A stretch of DNA of 64,000 nucleotides from the NCBI RefSeq assembly GCF_002744735.1, contig NZ_KZ319342.1:1-64000 (forward strand). Direction: 5' to 3'. The notes below the pieces were generated by a model. That model saw only the letters and a list, made by a program, of their open reading frames with translations. It did not search any database and was not told the origin of the DNA. The DNA comes from Marinobacter guineae. GTDB taxonomy: Bacteria; Pseudomonadota; Gammaproteobacteria; Pseudomonadales; Oleiphilaceae. This document shows positions 14,782 to 26,343 of this stretch, piece by piece. Every line of letters begins with the position of its first letter. Positions within the stretch are counted from its first letter, which is position 1. Made by a program: the position numbers and the translations under genes.

Positions 14782-17415
14782 ATGGGTGAGTTAGCCAAAG
14801 AGATCCTGCCGGTCAATATTGAAGACGAATTAAAACAGTCCTACCTCGATTACGCCATGAGCGTTATCGTCGGGCGGGCGCTTCCGGATGTGAGGGATGG
14901 CCTCAAGCCGGTTCACCGTCGTGTTCTGTTCGCCATGTCCGAACTGAACAACGACTGGAACAAGGCCTACAAGAAGTCCGCCCGAGTGGTCGGTGACGTT
15001 ATCGGTAAATATCACCCCCACGGTGACTCCGCGGTATACGACACCATCGTTCGTATGGCCCAGCCGTTCTCGCTGCGCTATCCGCTGGTGGACGGCCAGG
15101 GTAACTTCGGTTCCATCGACGGTGATAACGCGGCAGCCATGCGTTACACCGAAATCCGTATGGAGAAGATCGCCCACTCCCTGCTGGCGGACCTGGACAA
15201 GGAAACCGTCGATTTCGTTGATAACTATGACGGCACCGAGCGGATTCCCGAGGTTCTGCCTACCCGGGTGCCGAACCTGCTGGTGAATGGTTCCTCCGGT
15301 ATTGCCGTGGGTATGGCCACCAATATTCCGCCCCACAACCTGACGGAAGTGGTTAACGGCTGCCTGGCGCTGATTGATAACCCGGATCTCACCATTGATG
15401 AGTTGATGGGCTTCATTCCCGGCCCGGATTTCCCCACCGAGGCCATCATCAATGGCCGTGCCGGCATCGTAGAGGCCTATCGCACGGGCCGTGGCCGTAT
15501 CTATATCCGTGCCCGGCATGAGATCGAGCACGATAACAAAACCAATCGCGACGCCGTCATCATCACCGAGCTGCCGTATCAGCTGAACAAGGCTCGCCTG
15601 ATCGAAAAGATCGCCGAGCTGGTGAAAGAGAAGCGCCTCGAGGGCATTACCGAACTGCGGGACGAGTCTAACAAGGAAGGTATCCGTGTGGTGATCGAAC
15701 TGCGCCGTGGTGAAAACCCCGATGTAGTGGTCAATAACCTGTTCGCCCACACCCAGTTGCAGACGGTATTCGGTATCAACATGGTTGCGCTGATTAATGG
15801 CGAGCCGAAAACGCTGAACCTCAAGCAGATGCTTGATGCGTTCGTGCGTCACCGCCGTGAGGTGGTGACCCGCCGGACCATCTATGAACTGCGTAAGGCC
15901 CGCGAGCGTGGCCACATTCTCGAAGGTCTCACGGTTGCGTTGGCTAACATCGATGAGATGATCGAACTGATCAAGGCTTCGCCCAGTTCGGTGGAAGCCA
16001 AAGAAAAGCTGATGGCCAGAGGTTGGGCCCCGGGCGATGTCCTGGCCATGCTGGAGCGCGCTGGTGAAGACGCCTGTCGCCCGGACGATCTGCCGGAAAT
16101 CTATGGCCTGCGTAACGGTCTATATTACCTGTCTCCGGAGCAGACCCAGGCGATCCTGGATATGCGTCTGCACCGCCTGACCGGTCTTGAAACCGAGAAG
16201 CTGCAGAACGAATACAAGGACATCCTTGAAAAGATTGCCGGCCTGCTGGAGATCCTGGGTGACCCGGACCGCTTGATGCAGGTTATCCGTGAAGAACTGG
16301 AAGCGGTTGTTTCCGAGTTCGGTGACGAGCGCCGCACCGAGATCACCAGCTCCCAGCGTGATCTGACGATTGCAGACCTGATTGATGAAGAAGATCTCGT
16401 GGTCACCATTTCCCACAGTGGTTACGCCAAGACCCAGGCCGTGGAAGATTACCAGGCCCAGCGTCGTGGTGGCCGTGGCAAGGCTGCGACTTCCATGAAG
16501 GATGAAGACTTCGTTGAGAAGTTGCTGGTTGCCAATTCCCACGACACCATTCTGTGCTTCTCCAACCGTGGCAAGGTCTACTGGCTGCGGGTGTTCGAGA
16601 TTCCGCGAGCCAGCCGGGCTTCCCGTGGTCGTCCAATGGTCAACATCCTGCCGCTGGAAGAAGGTGAGCGTATCACCACCTTCCTGCCAGTACGGGACTA
16701 TCCGGAAGACCAGTTTGTACTGATGGCCACCTCCGCCGGTGTGGTCAAGAAAACCCCACTGCCGAACTTCTCGCGTCCGCGCAGCAGCGGCCTGATCGCC
16801 CTGTCCCTGGATGAAGGCGATACCCTGATCGGCGCTGCCATTACCAAGGGCGATGCTGAGGTCATGCTGTTCTCCACCGCTGGTAAGGCCGTTCGGTTTG
16901 CCGAGGGCGCGGTTCGCCCGATGAGCCGGACAGCCCGGGGTGTTCGTGGTATCAAGATGGCGGAAGGTCACCATGTGGTGTCCCTGATTATCCCGCAGGA
17001 AGGTGGCGTGATCCTGACTGCCAGTGAGAACGGTTACGGCAAGCGTACCTCCATCGACGAATTCCCCACCTATGGTCGGGGTAGTCAGGGCGTAATTGCC
17101 ATGCAGTGCTCGGAGCGGAACGGCAACCTGGTAACAGCCCTTCAGCTGTTCGAAGGTGACGAAATGATGCTGATTTCTGACAAGGGCACGCTGGTGCGTA
17201 CCCGCACAGACGAGGTATCCGTCCTTAGCCGTAACACCCAGGGTGTCCGCCTGATCAAGCTCAGCCAGGAAGATGAACGCCTGGTGGGTGTCGAGCGGAT
17301 TGCCGAAACCGATGATGAAGAAATCGACGGTGAAGGCGAGGGTGAAAGCGACGCCGAGGCGGCCGACAGCAACCCGGAAGAAGGCGAAAAAGGTGAGGGT
17401 GCCGGCGAAGAATAA
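14782..17415 (+). CDS. gyrA: DNA gyrase subunit A
   Basis: An 877-residue gyrase A subunit. The active-site tyrosine is Y122 (AMRYTEIRM). The quinolone-resistance region reads [10 protein letters not shown] with S83 and D87, the sensitive wild-type pattern. The C-terminal DNA-wrapping domain begins with the GyrA box QRRGGRGK. The last 40 or so residues form an acidic tail rich in Glu and Asp, longer than in some relatives. GyrA with GyrB introduces negative supercoils. It is followed by serC after 50 bases and heads the serine/aromatic supraoperon region. Confidence 0.97.
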   Translation: MGELAKEILPVNIEDELKQSYLDYAMSVIVGRALPDVRDGLKPVHRRVLFAMSELNNDWNKAYKKSARVVGDVIGKYHPHGDSAVYDTIVRMAQPFSLRYPLVDGQGNFGSIDGDNAAAMRYTEIRMEKIAHSLLADLDKETVDFVDNYDGTERIPEVLPTRVPNLLVNGSSGIAVGMATNIPPHNLTEVVNGCLALIDNPDLTIDELMGFIPGPDFPTEAIINGRAGIVEAYRTGRGRIYIRARHEIEHDNKTNRDAVIITELPYQLNKARLIEKIAELVKEKRLEGITELRDESNKEGIRVVIELRRGENPDVVVNNLFAHTQLQTVFGINMVALINGEPKTLNLKQMLDAFVRHRREVVTRRTIYELRKARERGHILEGLTVALANIDEMIELIKASPSSVEAKEKLMARGWAPGDVLAMLERAGEDACRPDDLPEIYGLRNGLYYLSPEQTQAILDMRLHRLTGLETEKLQNEYKDILEKIAGLLEILGDPDRLMQVIREELEAVVSEFGDERRTEITSSQRDLTIADLIDEEDLVVTISHSGYAKTQAVEDYQAQRRGGRGKAATSMKDEDFVEKLLVANSHDTILCFSNRGKVYWLRVFEIPRASRASRGRPMVNILPLEEGERITTFLPVRDYPEDQFVLMATSAGVVKKTPLPNFSRPRSSGLIALSLDEGDTLIGAAITKGDAEVMLFSTAGKAVRFAEGAVRPMSRTARGVRGIKMAEGHHVVSLIIPQEGGVILTASENGYGKRTSIDEFPTYGRGSQGVIAMQCSERNGNLVTALQLFEGDEMMLISDKGTLVRTRTDEVSVLSRNTQGVRLIKLSQEDERLVGVERIAETDDEEIDGEGEGESDAEAADSNPEEGEKGEGAGEE

Positions 17416-17465
17416 GCCGGCCCCGCCACAGACAGATTCAGCAAGACTTGAGAGATCACAGCAAC

Positions 17466-18548
17466 ATGACCAGGGCGTATAACTTTTGTGCAGGCCCGGC
17501 AACCTTGCCGGAAAGCGTGCTTCGTCAGGCGCGGGATGAAATGCTCGACTGGCGCGGCACCGGCATGTCGGTGATGGAAATGAGCCATCGCAGCGACGAG
17601 TTTGTCGAGATCGCCGAAACTGCGGAAAAAGATCTGCGTGAACTGGCCGGCGTATCGGACGATTACGCCGTTCTCTTCATGCAGGGTGGGGCGTCCAGCC
17701 AGTTTTCCACCATTCCCCTGAACCTGCTGGGTGACAAAGGCTCGGCTGATTATGTGAATACGGGCATCTGGTCCAAGAAAGCCATTGCTGAAGCCAGCCG
17801 GTACGGCAAGGTGAATGTGGCGGCCAGTTCCGAAGACAGTGGCTTTACCACGATTCCAGACCAGGCCTCCTGGCAGACCAATGCCGATGCGGCGTACCTG
17901 CATTACACGCCGAACGAGACCATTGGTGGCCTGGAATTCGATTTCATCCCGGAAAGCCCTTCGGTTCCGCTGGTGGCAGATATGTCCTCTACGATGTTGT
18001 CTCGCCCGGTGGATGTTTCGAAGTTTGGCCTGATCTATGCCGGCGCCCAGAAAAACATCGGTCCCTCCGGCCTGGTTGTGGTCATTATCCGCAAGGATCT
18101 CCTGGGCAAGGCCCGCAAGGAGACTCCCACCATGATGAACTATCAGGTGATTGCCGATAATGGGTCTATGTACAACACTCCGGCGACCTACTCCTGGTAT
18201 CTGGCAGGACTGACCTTCCAGTGGCTGAAAGGGCAGGGGGGTGTGACAGCCATGGGTGAGGTGAACCTCCGCAAGGCCAGGAAGCTGTATGGCTTTATCG
18301 ACACCAACGATTTCTACGCCAACCCGATTGATCCACGCTTTCGGTCCTGGATGAACGTGCCGTTTACCCTGGCAGATGACGCCCTGAACGGCGAGTTCCT
18401 GAAGGGAGCCAATGCCCGTGGCCTGCTGAACCTGGCTGGGCACCGTTCGGTGGGTGGCATGCGCGCGAGCATCTACAACGCCATGCCCGAGGCGGGTGTT
18501 GACGCCCTGATTGAGTACATGACTGAATTTGCGAAGGAGCGTGGCTGA
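17466..18548 (+). CDS. serC: phosphoserine aminotransferase
   Basis: A 360-residue class V aminotransferase that makes phosphoserine, with a parallel role in pyridoxal phosphate synthesis. The front motif YNFCAGPATLPESVL and the PLP lysine in YAGAQKNIGPSG are clear. ATG 17466 is chosen over 17448 because the family begins with MTRxYNFCAGP. It is separated from pheA by 2 bases, and the serC-pheA-hisC-tyrA/aroA-cmk-rpsA order is the mixed-function supraoperon known from Pseudomonas. Confidence 0.97.
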   Translation: MTRAYNFCAGPATLPESVLRQARDEMLDWRGTGMSVMEMSHRSDEFVEIAETAEKDLRELAGVSDDYAVLFMQGGASSQFSTIPLNLLGDKGSADYVNTGIWSKKAIAEASRYGKVNVAASSEDSGFTTIPDQASWQTNADAAYLHYTPNETIGGLEFDFIPESPSVPLVADMSSTMLSRPVDVSKFGLIYAGAQKNIGPSGLVVVIIRKDLLGKARKETPTMMNYQVIADNGSMYNTPATYSWYLAGLTFQWLKGQGGVTAMGEVNLRKARKLYGFIDTNDFYANPIDPRFRSWMNVPFTLADDALNGEFLKGANARGLLNLAGHRSVGGMRASIYNAMPEAGVDALIEYMTEFAKERG

Positions 18549-18550
18549 TC

Positions 18551-19648
18551 ATGAGTGATGAGCAGGTCAGGCTCGCTGAGCTGAGGGACGAGATAGATCA
18601 GATTGATCAGAAGATCATGGAGCTGATCAGTGCCCGGGCAACCTGTGCCCAGGAAGTTGCCCACGTTAAAACAACCGCCAATCCGGGGCAGGATGTATTT
18701 TTCTACCGCCCGGAGCGGGAAGCCCAGGTGTTGCGCCGTATCAAGGAGCAGAATCCTGGGCCATTGTCGGGTGAGGAAATGGCGCGTCTGTTCCGGGAAA
18801 TCATGTCGGCCTGCCTGGCGCTGGAAAAGCCCATGCATATTGCCTTCCTGGGTCCGGTGGGTACCTTTACCCAGGCGGCAGCGCTCAAGCATTTTGGCCA
18901 CTCGGTGATAAGCGTGCCGCTTCCGGCCATTGATGCGGTATTCCGGGAAGTGGAATCCGGCGCCGCCCACTACGGCGTGGTGCCGGTGGAGAACTCCACC
19001 GAGGGCATGATCAATCACACCCTCGATATGTTCATGTCTTCGCCCCTGAAAATCTGTGGTGAAGTGCAGCTGCGGATTCATCACCACCTGTTGGTGTCCC
19101 CGAAGCACAAAGACCAGGAAATTACCCGGATCTACTCCCATCAGCAGTCGTTTGCCCAGTGCCGTCAGTGGCTGGATACCCATCGCTACGGCATTGAGCG
19201 GGTGACCGTGTCCAGCAATGCCGAAGCGGCGCGACGGGCCGGTGCGGAGCCCGGAACGGCAGCGATTGCCGGCGACATGGCAGCGGAGCTTTATGGCCTG
19301 GAAAAACTGGCCAACAGCATTGAAGACCGTCCTGACAATACCACCCGCTTCCTGATCATCGGCCGGGAAGAAGTCCCTGCCAGCGGTCACGACAAGTCGT
19401 CCATTCTGGTTTCCATGCGCAACAAGCCGGGCGCGCTCTATCAGTTGCTTGAGCCGTTCCATCGCCACGGTCTCAGCCTGACCCGCATCGAAACCCGGCC
19501 GTCACCAAGTGGTACCTGGGCCTATGTGTTCTACATCGATTTTGAGGGGCATATGGAGGATGAGCAGGTACGCAAGGTTCTCGCAGAAGTGGAAGACGAA
19601 GCGGTTGAGCTCAAACGGTTGGGTTCCTACCCGATCGGCGTTCTTTGA
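18551..19648 (+). CDS. pheA: chorismate mutase / prephenate dehydratase (P-protein)
   Basis: A 365-residue bifunctional enzyme of phenylalanine synthesis. An AroQ-type chorismate mutase covers about residues 1-90 (LRDEIDQIDQKIMELI). A prephenate dehydratase covers about 95-270 (FLGPVGTFTQAA; DNTTRFLII with the catalytic Thr). A C-terminal ACT domain (about 280-360, SILVSMRNKPGALYQLL and the ETRP loop) usually gives phenylalanine feedback control. It sits directly after serC. Confidence 0.97.
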   Translation: MSDEQVRLAELRDEIDQIDQKIMELISARATCAQEVAHVKTTANPGQDVFFYRPEREAQVLRRIKEQNPGPLSGEEMARLFREIMSACLALEKPMHIAFLGPVGTFTQAAALKHFGHSVISVPLPAIDAVFREVESGAAHYGVVPVENSTEGMINHTLDMFMSSPLKICGEVQLRIHHHLLVSPKHKDQEITRIYSHQQSFAQCRQWLDTHRYGIERVTVSSNAEAARRAGAEPGTAAIAGDMAAELYGLEKLANSIEDRPDNTTRFLIIGREEVPASGHDKSSILVSMRNKPGALYQLLEPFHRHGLSLTRIETRPSPSGTWAYVFYIDFEGHMEDEQVRKVLAEVEDEAVELKRLGSYPIGVL

Positions 19649-19689
19649 ATAGTTTGAATGGTTTGAACAGATAATGCCGAGGATGATTT

Positions 19690-20814
19690 ATGGCCATTGA
19701 TTACCAGAGTCTGGCGGTCCGGGGCGTGCAGGCATTGTCGCCCTATCAGCCAGGAAAGCCGATTGAGGAACTGGCCCGGGAGCTGGGGCTGAATCCGGCT
19801 GAAATCATCAAGCTTGCCAGCAATGAAAATCCGCTCGGACCCAGCGAAAAGGCCCTTTCTGCCGCTCGCAAGGCATTGTCAGAGCTGTGCCTGTATCCGG
19901 ATGGTAACGGCTTCAATCTGAAGCAGGCGCTGTCGAAGCGCCTGGGCGTGGGGATGGATCAGATCACTCTGGGCAACGGCTCCAATGACGTTCTGGAAGT
20001 GATCACCCGCTGTTTTGCCGATGTCGATTCGGAAGTCATTTTCTCCCAGTACGCCTTTGCAGTGTATCCCCTGGTGACCCAGGCTATTGGCGCAAAGGGC
20101 GTATCGGTGCCGGCCTGGGACTGGGGGCATGATCTGGGCGCCATGGCCGCGGCGGTCACCGACCGCACCAGGCTGGTTTTTGTAGCCAACCCGAACAATC
20201 CCACGGGCACGGTGCACAAGGCCGGTGCCATCGAGGCTTTTCTCGAGAAGATTCCGGCCAACGTGCTGGTGGTGCTTGATGAAGCCTACTGCGAATACCT
20301 TACCGGAAACGAGTACCCTGACGGTGTTGAGCTGCTGTCCCGGTTCCCGAACCTGATCGTGTGCCGGACCTTCTCCAAGGCCTGGGGGCTTGCCGCCTTG
20401 CGGGTGGGCTACAGCATCAGTTCTGCAGCCATTGCTGACATCCTTAACCGCGTGCGTCAGCCTTTTAACGTAGACACGGTTGCGCTGTCTGCGGCCACGG
20501 CAGTGCTGGATGATGAAGACTACCTCCAGCGCTCGCGGGAGGTGAACAGCGCCGGATTGCGCCAGCTTGAGCAGGCATTCGATCGGATGGGCCTGAGTTA
20601 CATTCCCTCCGCCGGCAACTTTGTTGCAGTGGAGGTGGGGGAGCAGGCCATGGGGGTGTACCAGGCCCTTCTGGCCCATGGTGTGATTGTCCGCCCGATT
20701 GGGGGCTATGGCATGCCTCGCCACCTGCGGGTTTCGGTCGGGCTTCCGGAAGAGAACGAACGGTTTATCGACGCGTTGGCTCAGGCCTTGACGTCGTCGG
20801 GGTTGAGCGACTGA
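19690..20814 (+). CDS. hisC: histidinol-phosphate aminotransferase
   Basis: A 374-residue class I/II aminotransferase with the HisC signatures LASNENPLGPS, VFVANPNNPTGT, LDEAYCEY and the PLP lysine in CRTFSKAWGLAALRVGY. Besides histidine synthesis, HisC paralogues in this supraoperon transaminate phenylpyruvate or 4-hydroxyphenylpyruvate, which fits the position between pheA and tyrA. The gene is followed by tyrA-aroA after a single base. Confidence 0.93.
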   Translation: MAIDYQSLAVRGVQALSPYQPGKPIEELARELGLNPAEIIKLASNENPLGPSEKALSAARKALSELCLYPDGNGFNLKQALSKRLGVGMDQITLGNGSNDVLEVITRCFADVDSEVIFSQYAFAVYPLVTQAIGAKGVSVPAWDWGHDLGAMAAAVTDRTRLVFVANPNNPTGTVHKAGAIEAFLEKIPANVLVVLDEAYCEYLTGNEYPDGVELLSRFPNLIVCRTFSKAWGLAALRVGYSISSAAIADILNRVRQPFNVDTVALSAATAVLDDEDYLQRSREVNSAGLRQLEQAFDRMGLSYIPSAGNFVAVEVGEQAMGVYQALLAHGVIVRPIGGYGMPRHLRVSVGLPEENERFIDALAQALTSSGLSD

Positions 20815-20815
20815 T

Positions 20816-23044
20816 ATGGCGCCTTCCGAACCTTTTTTTAAGCGGGTAGCGGTGATAGGTTTGGGGCTAATTGGCGGCTCACTGGCCAGCGCAATTCGGC
20901 GCAATGGTCTGGCCGGCAAGGTAGTTGGTGCGGACCAGCGCAGTGAGGAGCTACAACTCGGGAAGGAGCTTGGCGTTATTGATGAGGCAGCTTCTTCCGT
21001 GGCCGATGCCGTCAGGGGTGCCGACCTGGTGGTGCTTGCGGTGCCGGTACGGGCTACCCGTGCGGTCCTGGAGGAAGTTCGTGCCTGTCTTGAGCCTGGC
21101 GCCGTACTGACAGACGTTGGCAGTACCAAGTCCAGCTTTGTGGCTGATGTTGAGGCGGTATTTGGCAGCCTTTCGCCACTGGTGATTCCGGGCCACCCGA
21201 TCGCGGGCTCTGAAAAAAGTGGCATCCGGGCGGCCAATCCGGAACTTTTTGCCAATCACAAGGTGATTCTTACGCCTCCTGAAAACGTCAGTGAGCCGCA
21301 CCTGGCCAGGCTAAAAGGGTTATGGGAAGGCTGTGGCGCGACTGTGTTGACCATGTCTGTGGCTTATCACGACGAAGTTCTGGCGGCCACCAGCCACTTG
21401 CCCCATCTGATTGCCTTTTCCCTGGTCGACACCCTCGCGGGTGAAGACGAGAACATGGATATTTTCCGATACGCCGCCGGCGGCTTCAGGGACTTTACCC
21501 GGATTGCTGCCAGTGACCCGGTGATGTGGCACGACATCTTTCTTTCGAACCGCGAGGCGGTTCTTCGGGTAATCGACCATTTTACGCACGACCTGGAACA
21601 GCTACGCACGGCCATCGCAAACCAGGACAGTGCGACCCTGCTACGGGTTTTCAGTCGCGCCAAAGCGGCGCGTGAACATTTTTCGAAGATGCTCTCAGGA
21701 CAGGCTTACGTGACAAAAAACAGTGAAAAGCAGGTAACGTTCCGTCTTCAGCCCGGTGGCGCTATTTCCGGTGATATCCGGGTGCCCGGTGACAAATCCA
21801 TGTCGCACCGTTCTATTATGTTGGGCGCGCTGGCGGACGGCGTAACCGAGGTTAAAGGGTTCCTTGAAGGTGAGGATAGCCTGGCCACGCTTCAGGCGTT
21901 CCGGGATATGGGTGTCACAATCGAAGGCCCGGAGGATGGTTTTGTCCGGATTCGCGGCGTTGGTATGCATGGGCTGCAGGCGCCCCGTGGCCCGTTATAT
22001 CTTGGTAATTCCGGAACCGCTATGCGTCTGTTTGCGGGCCTGCTGGCGGCCCAGCCGTTCGACTCTGAGCTGACTGGCGACGCCAGTCTCTCTGGCCGTC
22101 CCATGGGCCGGGTTGCTGATCCGTTGCGAGCCATGGGAGCGGTGATTGATACTGCAGAAGGTGGTCGCCCGCCACTGAAAATCCGGGGTGGCCAGAAGTT
22201 GTCCGGTATCCACTACGAAATGCCGGTAGCCAGTGCCCAGGTCAAATCCTGCCTGTTGCTGGCCGGGCTCTATGCCGAAGGCAGCACATCCGTTACCGAG
22301 CCGGCACCCACCCGTGACCATACCGAGCGCATGCTGGCGGGCTTTGGCTACCACGTACACCGTGACGGCGCGACGGCCAGCGTCAGTGGCGGTGGCAAAC
22401 TGACTGCCACCAACATCGATGTGCCCGCCGACATTTCTTCCTCGGCCTTTTTCCTGGTAGCTGCGAGCATCGCGCCCGGTTCTGACCTGATCCTTCGGCA
22501 TGTTGGAATGAATCCGACCCGGGTGGGGGTGATCAACATCCTGCGCCAGATGGGCGCCAACATCGAGGTCCTGGACGAGCGCGAAATCGGAGGTGAGCCG
22601 GTAGCCGATCTGCGGGTGCGCTCCGCTGAACTTCAGGGCATTGATATCCCGGAAGACCAGGTGCCGCTGGCGATTGACGAATTCCCGGCTCTGTTCATCG
22701 CAGCAGCCTGCGCCACCGGCCGCACGGTGCTGCGCGGTGCTGAGGAACTGCGGGTCAAGGAAAGCGACCGGATCCAGGTGATGGCAGATGGCCTTGCTGC
22801 CCTGGGTGTGGAAACCACAGTAACGCCGGACGGCATTATTATCGATGGCGGTCAGACCATTGGCGGCGGTACCGTCAACAGCCACGGTGACCACCGTATC
22901 GCCATGTCTTTCGCAGTGGCATCGCTTCGGGCCAAAGGCGAGATCACGGTGACCGACTGCGCCAATGTGGCAACGTCTTTCCCGGGATTTGTGGAACTTG
23001 CAAAGGGTACGGGAATCAATATCTCAGCCGAGGGGGCTGAATAA
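20816..23044 (+). CDS. tyrA-aroA: fused prephenate dehydrogenase / EPSP synthase
   Basis: A 742-residue fusion. Residues 1 to about 300 are a TyrA-type prephenate dehydrogenase: NAD-binding [12 protein letters not shown], the [11 protein letters not shown] loop and [11 protein letters not shown]. From about 305 to the end is AroA (EPSP synthase): [36 protein letters not shown] and [10 protein letters not shown]. The two domains act at separate points of the aromatic pathway: EPSP formation upstream of chorismate, and tyrosine synthesis after it. Such TyrA-AroA fusions are known in Pseudomonas and related gammaproteobacteria. The stop overlaps the region just before cmk. Confidence 0.96.
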   Translation: MAPSEPFFKRVAVIGLGLIGGSLASAIRRNGLAGKVVGADQRSEELQLGKELGVIDEAASSVADAVRGADLVVLAVPVRATRAVLEEVRACLEPGAVLTDVGSTKSSFVADVEAVFGSLSPLVIPGHPIAGSEKSGIRAANPELFANHKVILTPPENVSEPHLARLKGLWEGCGATVLTMSVAYHDEVLAATSHLPHLIAFSLVDTLAGEDENMDIFRYAAGGFRDFTRIAASDPVMWHDIFLSNREAVLRVIDHFTHDLEQLRTAIANQDSATLLRVFSRAKAAREHFSKMLSGQAYVTKNSEKQVTFRLQPGGAISGDIRVPGDKSMSHRSIMLGALADGVTEVKGFLEGEDSLATLQAFRDMGVTIEGPEDGFVRIRGVGMHGLQAPRGPLYLGNSGTAMRLFAGLLAAQPFDSELTGDASLSGRPMGRVADPLRAMGAVIDTAEGGRPPLKIRGGQKLSGIHYEMPVASAQVKSCLLLAGLYAEGSTSVTEPAPTRDHTERMLAGFGYHVHRDGATASVSGGGKLTATNIDVPADISSSAFFLVAASIAPGSDLILRHVGMNPTRVGVINILRQMGANIEVLDEREIGGEPVADLRVRSAELQGIDIPEDQVPLAIDEFPALFIAAACATGRTVLRGAEELRVKESDRIQVMADGLAALGVETTVTPDGIIIDGGQTIGGGTVNSHGDHRIAMSFAVASLRAKGEITVTDCANVATSFPGFVELAKGTGINISAEGAE

Positions 23045-23724
23045 TGGTGGATAACAACGCGCCGGTGATCACGGTGGATGGGCCCGGCGGGTCCGGCAAG
23101 GGCACCATCACCCAGATGCTGGCCAGAAAGCTGGGCTGGCATTTGCTGGATAGCGGGGCCTTATACCGGTTGACGGCTCTGGCCGCTGTCCGCCAGAGTG
23201 TTGCCCTTGATGATGAGGAAGGTCTGGCCAAAGTCGCTGCCGGGCTGGATGTGGCATTTGAGCCCACGCCTGCGGGTGAGCCGGTCAGGGTTATTCTGGC
23301 TGGCCAGGACGTGACCGCAGATATACGTACAGAATCCGCCGGTGATAACGCGTCGAAAGTGGCTGTCATTCAACCGGTTCGGGATGCGCTGCTGCAGCGC
23401 CAGCGGGACTTCCGGCAGGCTCCGGGCCTGGTGGCTGATGGCCGGGATATGGGGACAGTGGTGTTCCCGGATGCACCGGTCAAGATTTTCCTGACGGCAA
23501 GCGCCGAGGAGAGGGCCAGAAGGCGCTATAGCCAGTTGAAGGACGCGGGTGTCGATGTTAACATTGACACCCTTTTAGAGGAGATACGGGTTCGTGATGA
23601 ACGGGATATGAACCGTTCCGCAGCCCCTCTCAAGCCCGCAGATGATGCGCAAGTCATTGATTCTACGGGGTTGGGTATAGAAGAGGTGCTAGACAGGTGT
23701 ATGGCCGCAGCAGGTCAGGCCTGA
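23044..23724 (+). CDS. cmk: cytidylate kinase
   Basis: A 226-residue kinase that phosphorylates CMP and dCMP. It has the P-loop [10 protein letters not shown], the [13 protein letters not shown] substrate segment, [13 protein letters not shown] and the lid with arginines RARRRYSQL. It shares one base with the end of tyrA-aroA. It precedes rpsA by 130 bases, the conserved cmk-rpsA pairing seen in E. coli. Confidence 0.96.
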   Translation: MVDNNAPVITVDGPGGSGKGTITQMLARKLGWHLLDSGALYRLTALAAVRQSVALDDEEGLAKVAAGLDVAFEPTPAGEPVRVILAGQDVTADIRTESAGDNASKVAVIQPVRDALLQRQRDFRQAPGLVADGRDMGTVVFPDAPVKIFLTASAEERARRRYSQLKDAGVDVNIDTLLEEIRVRDERDMNRSAAPLKPADDAQVIDSTGLGIEEVLDRCMAAAGQA

Positions 23725-23854
23725 CTACACCTTTTTGTCGTTGAAATGCCGGATGTAGCGTTATCTGCCAGTCACAGGCTTAATCCGGAACTTATTAACA
23801 GACCGTGTTGCTGGTGGCACGGAGTACACTTGCGTTGATCATATAGGACTCATA

Positions 23855-25549
23855 ATGAGCGAGAGCTTTGCGGATCTTTTTGAAGAAAGCCTAAAAGAAA
23901 TTGACATGCAGCCGGGTTCCATCGTCCAGGGAACCGTAGTTGACGTCGATAACGACTGGGTCACCGTTAACGCCGGACTGAAGTCCGAAGGCGTTATCCC
24001 CGCCTCCCAGTTCCTGAACGAAAAAGGCGAGTTGGAAGTTGCTATTGGCGACGTTGTTGACGTAGCTCTCGACGCTGTGGAAGACGGTTTCGGCGAAACC
24101 CGTCTGTCCCGTGAAAAGGCCAAGCGTGCAGAAGCCTGGAAGGTACTCGAGAAGTCCTTCGAAGCTGAGGAAGTGGTTAAGGGTATTATCAATGGCAAGG
24201 TCAAAGGCGGTTTCACTGTCGATCTGGCCGGTATCCGCGCCTTCCTGCCTGGCTCTCTGGTAGATGTTCGTCCGGTTCGCGACACCGCGCACCTGGAGAA
24301 CAAGGAACTCGAATTCAAGGTTATCAAGCTGGACCAGAAGCGTAACAACGTGGTTGTTTCCCGCCGCGCCGTTCTGGAAGCTGAAAACAGCGCTGAGCGC
24401 GAAGCTCTGCTGGAAACCCTGACCGAAGGTATGGAAATCAAGGGTATCGTCAAGAACCTGACCGACTACGGCGCGTTCGTAGATCTGGGCGGTGTTGACG
24501 GCCTGTTGCACATTACCGATATGGCCTGGAAGCGCATCAAGCATCCGAGCGAAATCGTTAATGTGGGCGATGAGATCAGCGTCAAGGTTCTGAAGTTTGA
24601 TCGTGAGCGCAATCGTGTATCCCTCGGCCTGAAGCAGCTGGGCGAAGATCCCTGGGTTGATATCAAGGGTCGTTATCCGGAAGGCAGCAAGGTTACTGCC
24701 CGCGTCACCAACCTGACCGATTACGGCTGTTTTGCTGAGTTGGAAGAAGGTGTTGAAGGTTTGGTTCACGTATCCGAAATGGATTGGACCAACAAGAATA
24801 TCCATCCGTCCAAGGTTGTCCAGGTAGGCGACGAAGTGGGCGTGATGATTCTGGATATCGACGAAGAGCGTCGTCGTATTTCCCTGGGTATCAAGCAGTG
24901 TGTATCCAACCCGTGGGAAGATTTCTCCAGCAACTTCAACAAGGGTGATCGCATCTCCGGTAAGATCAAGTCAATCACTGACTTCGGTATCTTCATCGGT
25001 CTGGATGGCGGCATCGACGGCCTGGTTCACTTGTCTGATATCAGCTGGAACGAGACCGGCGAAGAAGCGGTTCGTGAATACAAGAAGGGTGACGAAGTTG
25101 AAACCGTTATCCTGTCTGTTGATCCGGAGCGTGAGCGTATCTCCCTGGGTATCAAGCAGCTCGAGAGCGATCCGTTTGCCGAGTTTGTACAGCTGAATGA
25201 CAAGGGCTCTATCGTGAAGGGCACCGTGTCGGCAGTTGATGCCAAGGCAGCTACCATTGCCCTGAACGACGAAGTTGAAGCGGTACTGAAAGCCTCTGAA
25301 ATCAGCCGTGACCGTGTTGAAGACGCACGTAACGCGCTGAAGGAAGGCGAAGAAGTTGAAGCGAAGATCATCAGCATCGATCGCAAGAACCGCATCATCA
25401 ACCTGTCTGTGAAGTCCAAAGATGTTGAGGACGACAAGCAGGCCCTGGACACTGTGCGGACCAAGACTGCCGAAACCTCTTCTGGTGCGACCACCATTGG
25501 TGATCTCATCAAGGAGCAGATGCAGCAGCAAAACGCCAACAAGGAATGA
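23855..25549 (+). CDS. rpsA: 30S ribosomal protein S1
   Basis: A 564-residue protein made of six S1 RNA-binding domains; the repeated pattern of GDY/TDYG(A/C)F then LVH(V/L)S(E/D)(M/I) is visible across residues 20-540. S1 unfolds mRNA on the small ribosomal subunit and allows initiation on structured or weak Shine-Dalgarno messages. Codon use is noticeably biased, as expected of a highly expressed gene. The 130-base gap upstream can hold its own promoter, and a strong terminator follows at 25571. Confidence 0.97.
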   Translation: MSESFADLFEESLKEIDMQPGSIVQGTVVDVDNDWVTVNAGLKSEGVIPASQFLNEKGELEVAIGDVVDVALDAVEDGFGETRLSREKAKRAEAWKVLEKSFEAEEVVKGIINGKVKGGFTVDLAGIRAFLPGSLVDVRPVRDTAHLENKELEFKVIKLDQKRNNVVVSRRAVLEAENSAEREALLETLTEGMEIKGIVKNLTDYGAFVDLGGVDGLLHITDMAWKRIKHPSEIVNVGDEISVKVLKFDRERNRVSLGLKQLGEDPWVDIKGRYPEGSKVTARVTNLTDYGCFAELEEGVEGLVHVSEMDWTNKNIHPSKVVQVGDEVGVMILDIDEERRRISLGIKQCVSNPWEDFSSNFNKGDRISGKIKSITDFGIFIGLDGGIDGLVHLSDISWNETGEEAVREYKKGDEVETVILSVDPERERISLGIKQLESDPFAEFVQLNDKGSIVKGTVSAVDAKAATIALNDEVEAVLKASEISRDRVEDARNALKEGEEVEAKIISIDRKNRIINLSVKSKDVEDDKQALDTVRTKTAETSSGATTIGDLIKEQMQQQNANKE

Positions 25550-25570
25550 ATTTCCGGTTGGTATGAAAAA

Positions 25571-25597
25571 AACGGGCTCTAAGAGCCCGTTTTTTTT
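25571..25597 (+). terminator. intrinsic terminator after rpsA
   Basis: AACGGGCTCT-AAGAGCCCGTT forms a tight GC-rich hairpin followed by a run of eight T bases. It lies 21 bases after the rpsA stop. Confidence 0.9.
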
Positions 25598-25683
25598 GTG
25601 TTTTTTTCTGGTTTGGCTAAACTAGGTAGTCATGGGAATCCGGTAACCAACGGCCGAATAATAACGAAAGAGGGAAACGCCTC

Positions 25684-25980
25684 ATGACGAAGTCCGAACT
25701 GGTCGAGTTGATTGCGTCCAAGCAAACACAGCTCTCCGTTAAAGATGTCGAATTGGCTGTAAAAACCATCATTGAACACATGTCCCAATCGCTCGCCGAT
25801 GGTCAGAGAATTGAGATCCGGGGATTTGGCAGTTTTTCTCTTCACCACCGGGCGGCGCGTACCGGTCGCAATCCGAAAACCGGTGAAGCTGTCCAGTTAC
25901 CGGCCAAGTTTGTGCCGCACTTCAAACCGGGAAAGGAATTGAGAGAGCAGGTTAACGATAGTCTGAAGAAAGGCTTTTAA
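25684..25980 (+). CDS. ihfB: integration host factor beta subunit
   Basis: A 98-residue DNA-bending protein of the HU/IHF family, starting [14 protein letters not shown], with the DNA-intercalating arm [15 protein letters not shown] whose proline makes the sharp kink. IHF is a heterodimer with IhfA and bends DNA at promoters, origins and recombination sites. It follows rpsA as in E. coli, and leads into lapA. Confidence 0.95.
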   Translation: MTKSELVELIASKQTQLSVKDVELAVKTIIEHMSQSLADGQRIEIRGFGSFSLHHRAARTGRNPKTGEAVQLPAKFVPHFKPGKELREQVNDSLKKGF

Positions 25981-26040
25981 CAGCTGCTCGGGGAACGCGT
26001 ATAATTTGGGCTCAGACAGCCCCAAGGGAGTGCTATCGCT

Positions 26041-26343
26041 ATGGCAGGGTTGCAGAAGATCGTCATTATTCTGTTGGTTTTGGTCCTGGTTCTGCTGGCG
26101 TTGGTGTTCTCGCTTAATAACCAAATGGCCGTGTCTCTCAATTTTCTGCTGTTTGAAACCCAGCCTCATGGCGTAGCCGTGTGGATTATCATGGCCTTTG
26201 TTATCGGTGCGCTGGTGGGCGTACTGATCACCACGCTGGCCACTGTCCGTACCTCGGTGTCCCGGCGAACCCTTCAGAAACGACTTGATCGTGCCGAGCA
26301 GGCATTGGAGAAATCCAGGGCCCAGAACGACCGGACTCTTTAA
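26041..26343 (+). CDS. lapA: lipopolysaccharide assembly protein A
   Basis: A 100-residue inner-membrane protein with two membrane segments (about 5-24, IVIILLVLVLVLLALVF; and 44-66, VAVWIIMAFVIGALVGVLI) and a short cytoplasmic coiled coil with RRTLQKRLDRAEQALEK. It matches the LapA/YciS family. With LapB it acts in control of LPS synthesis by promoting LpxC degradation through FtsH. It overlaps lapB by 1 base. Confidence 0.9.
   Translation: MAGLQKIVIILLVLVLVLLALVFSLNNQMAVSLNFLLFETQPHGVAVWIIMAFVIGALVGVLITTLATVRTSVSRRTLQKRLDRAEQALEKSRAQNDRTL

Noticed and set aside
16120-17502. 460-codon open frame antisense to gyrA
   Set aside because: gyrA covers the same bases with all conserved motifs; the antisense protein is low in recognisable structure.
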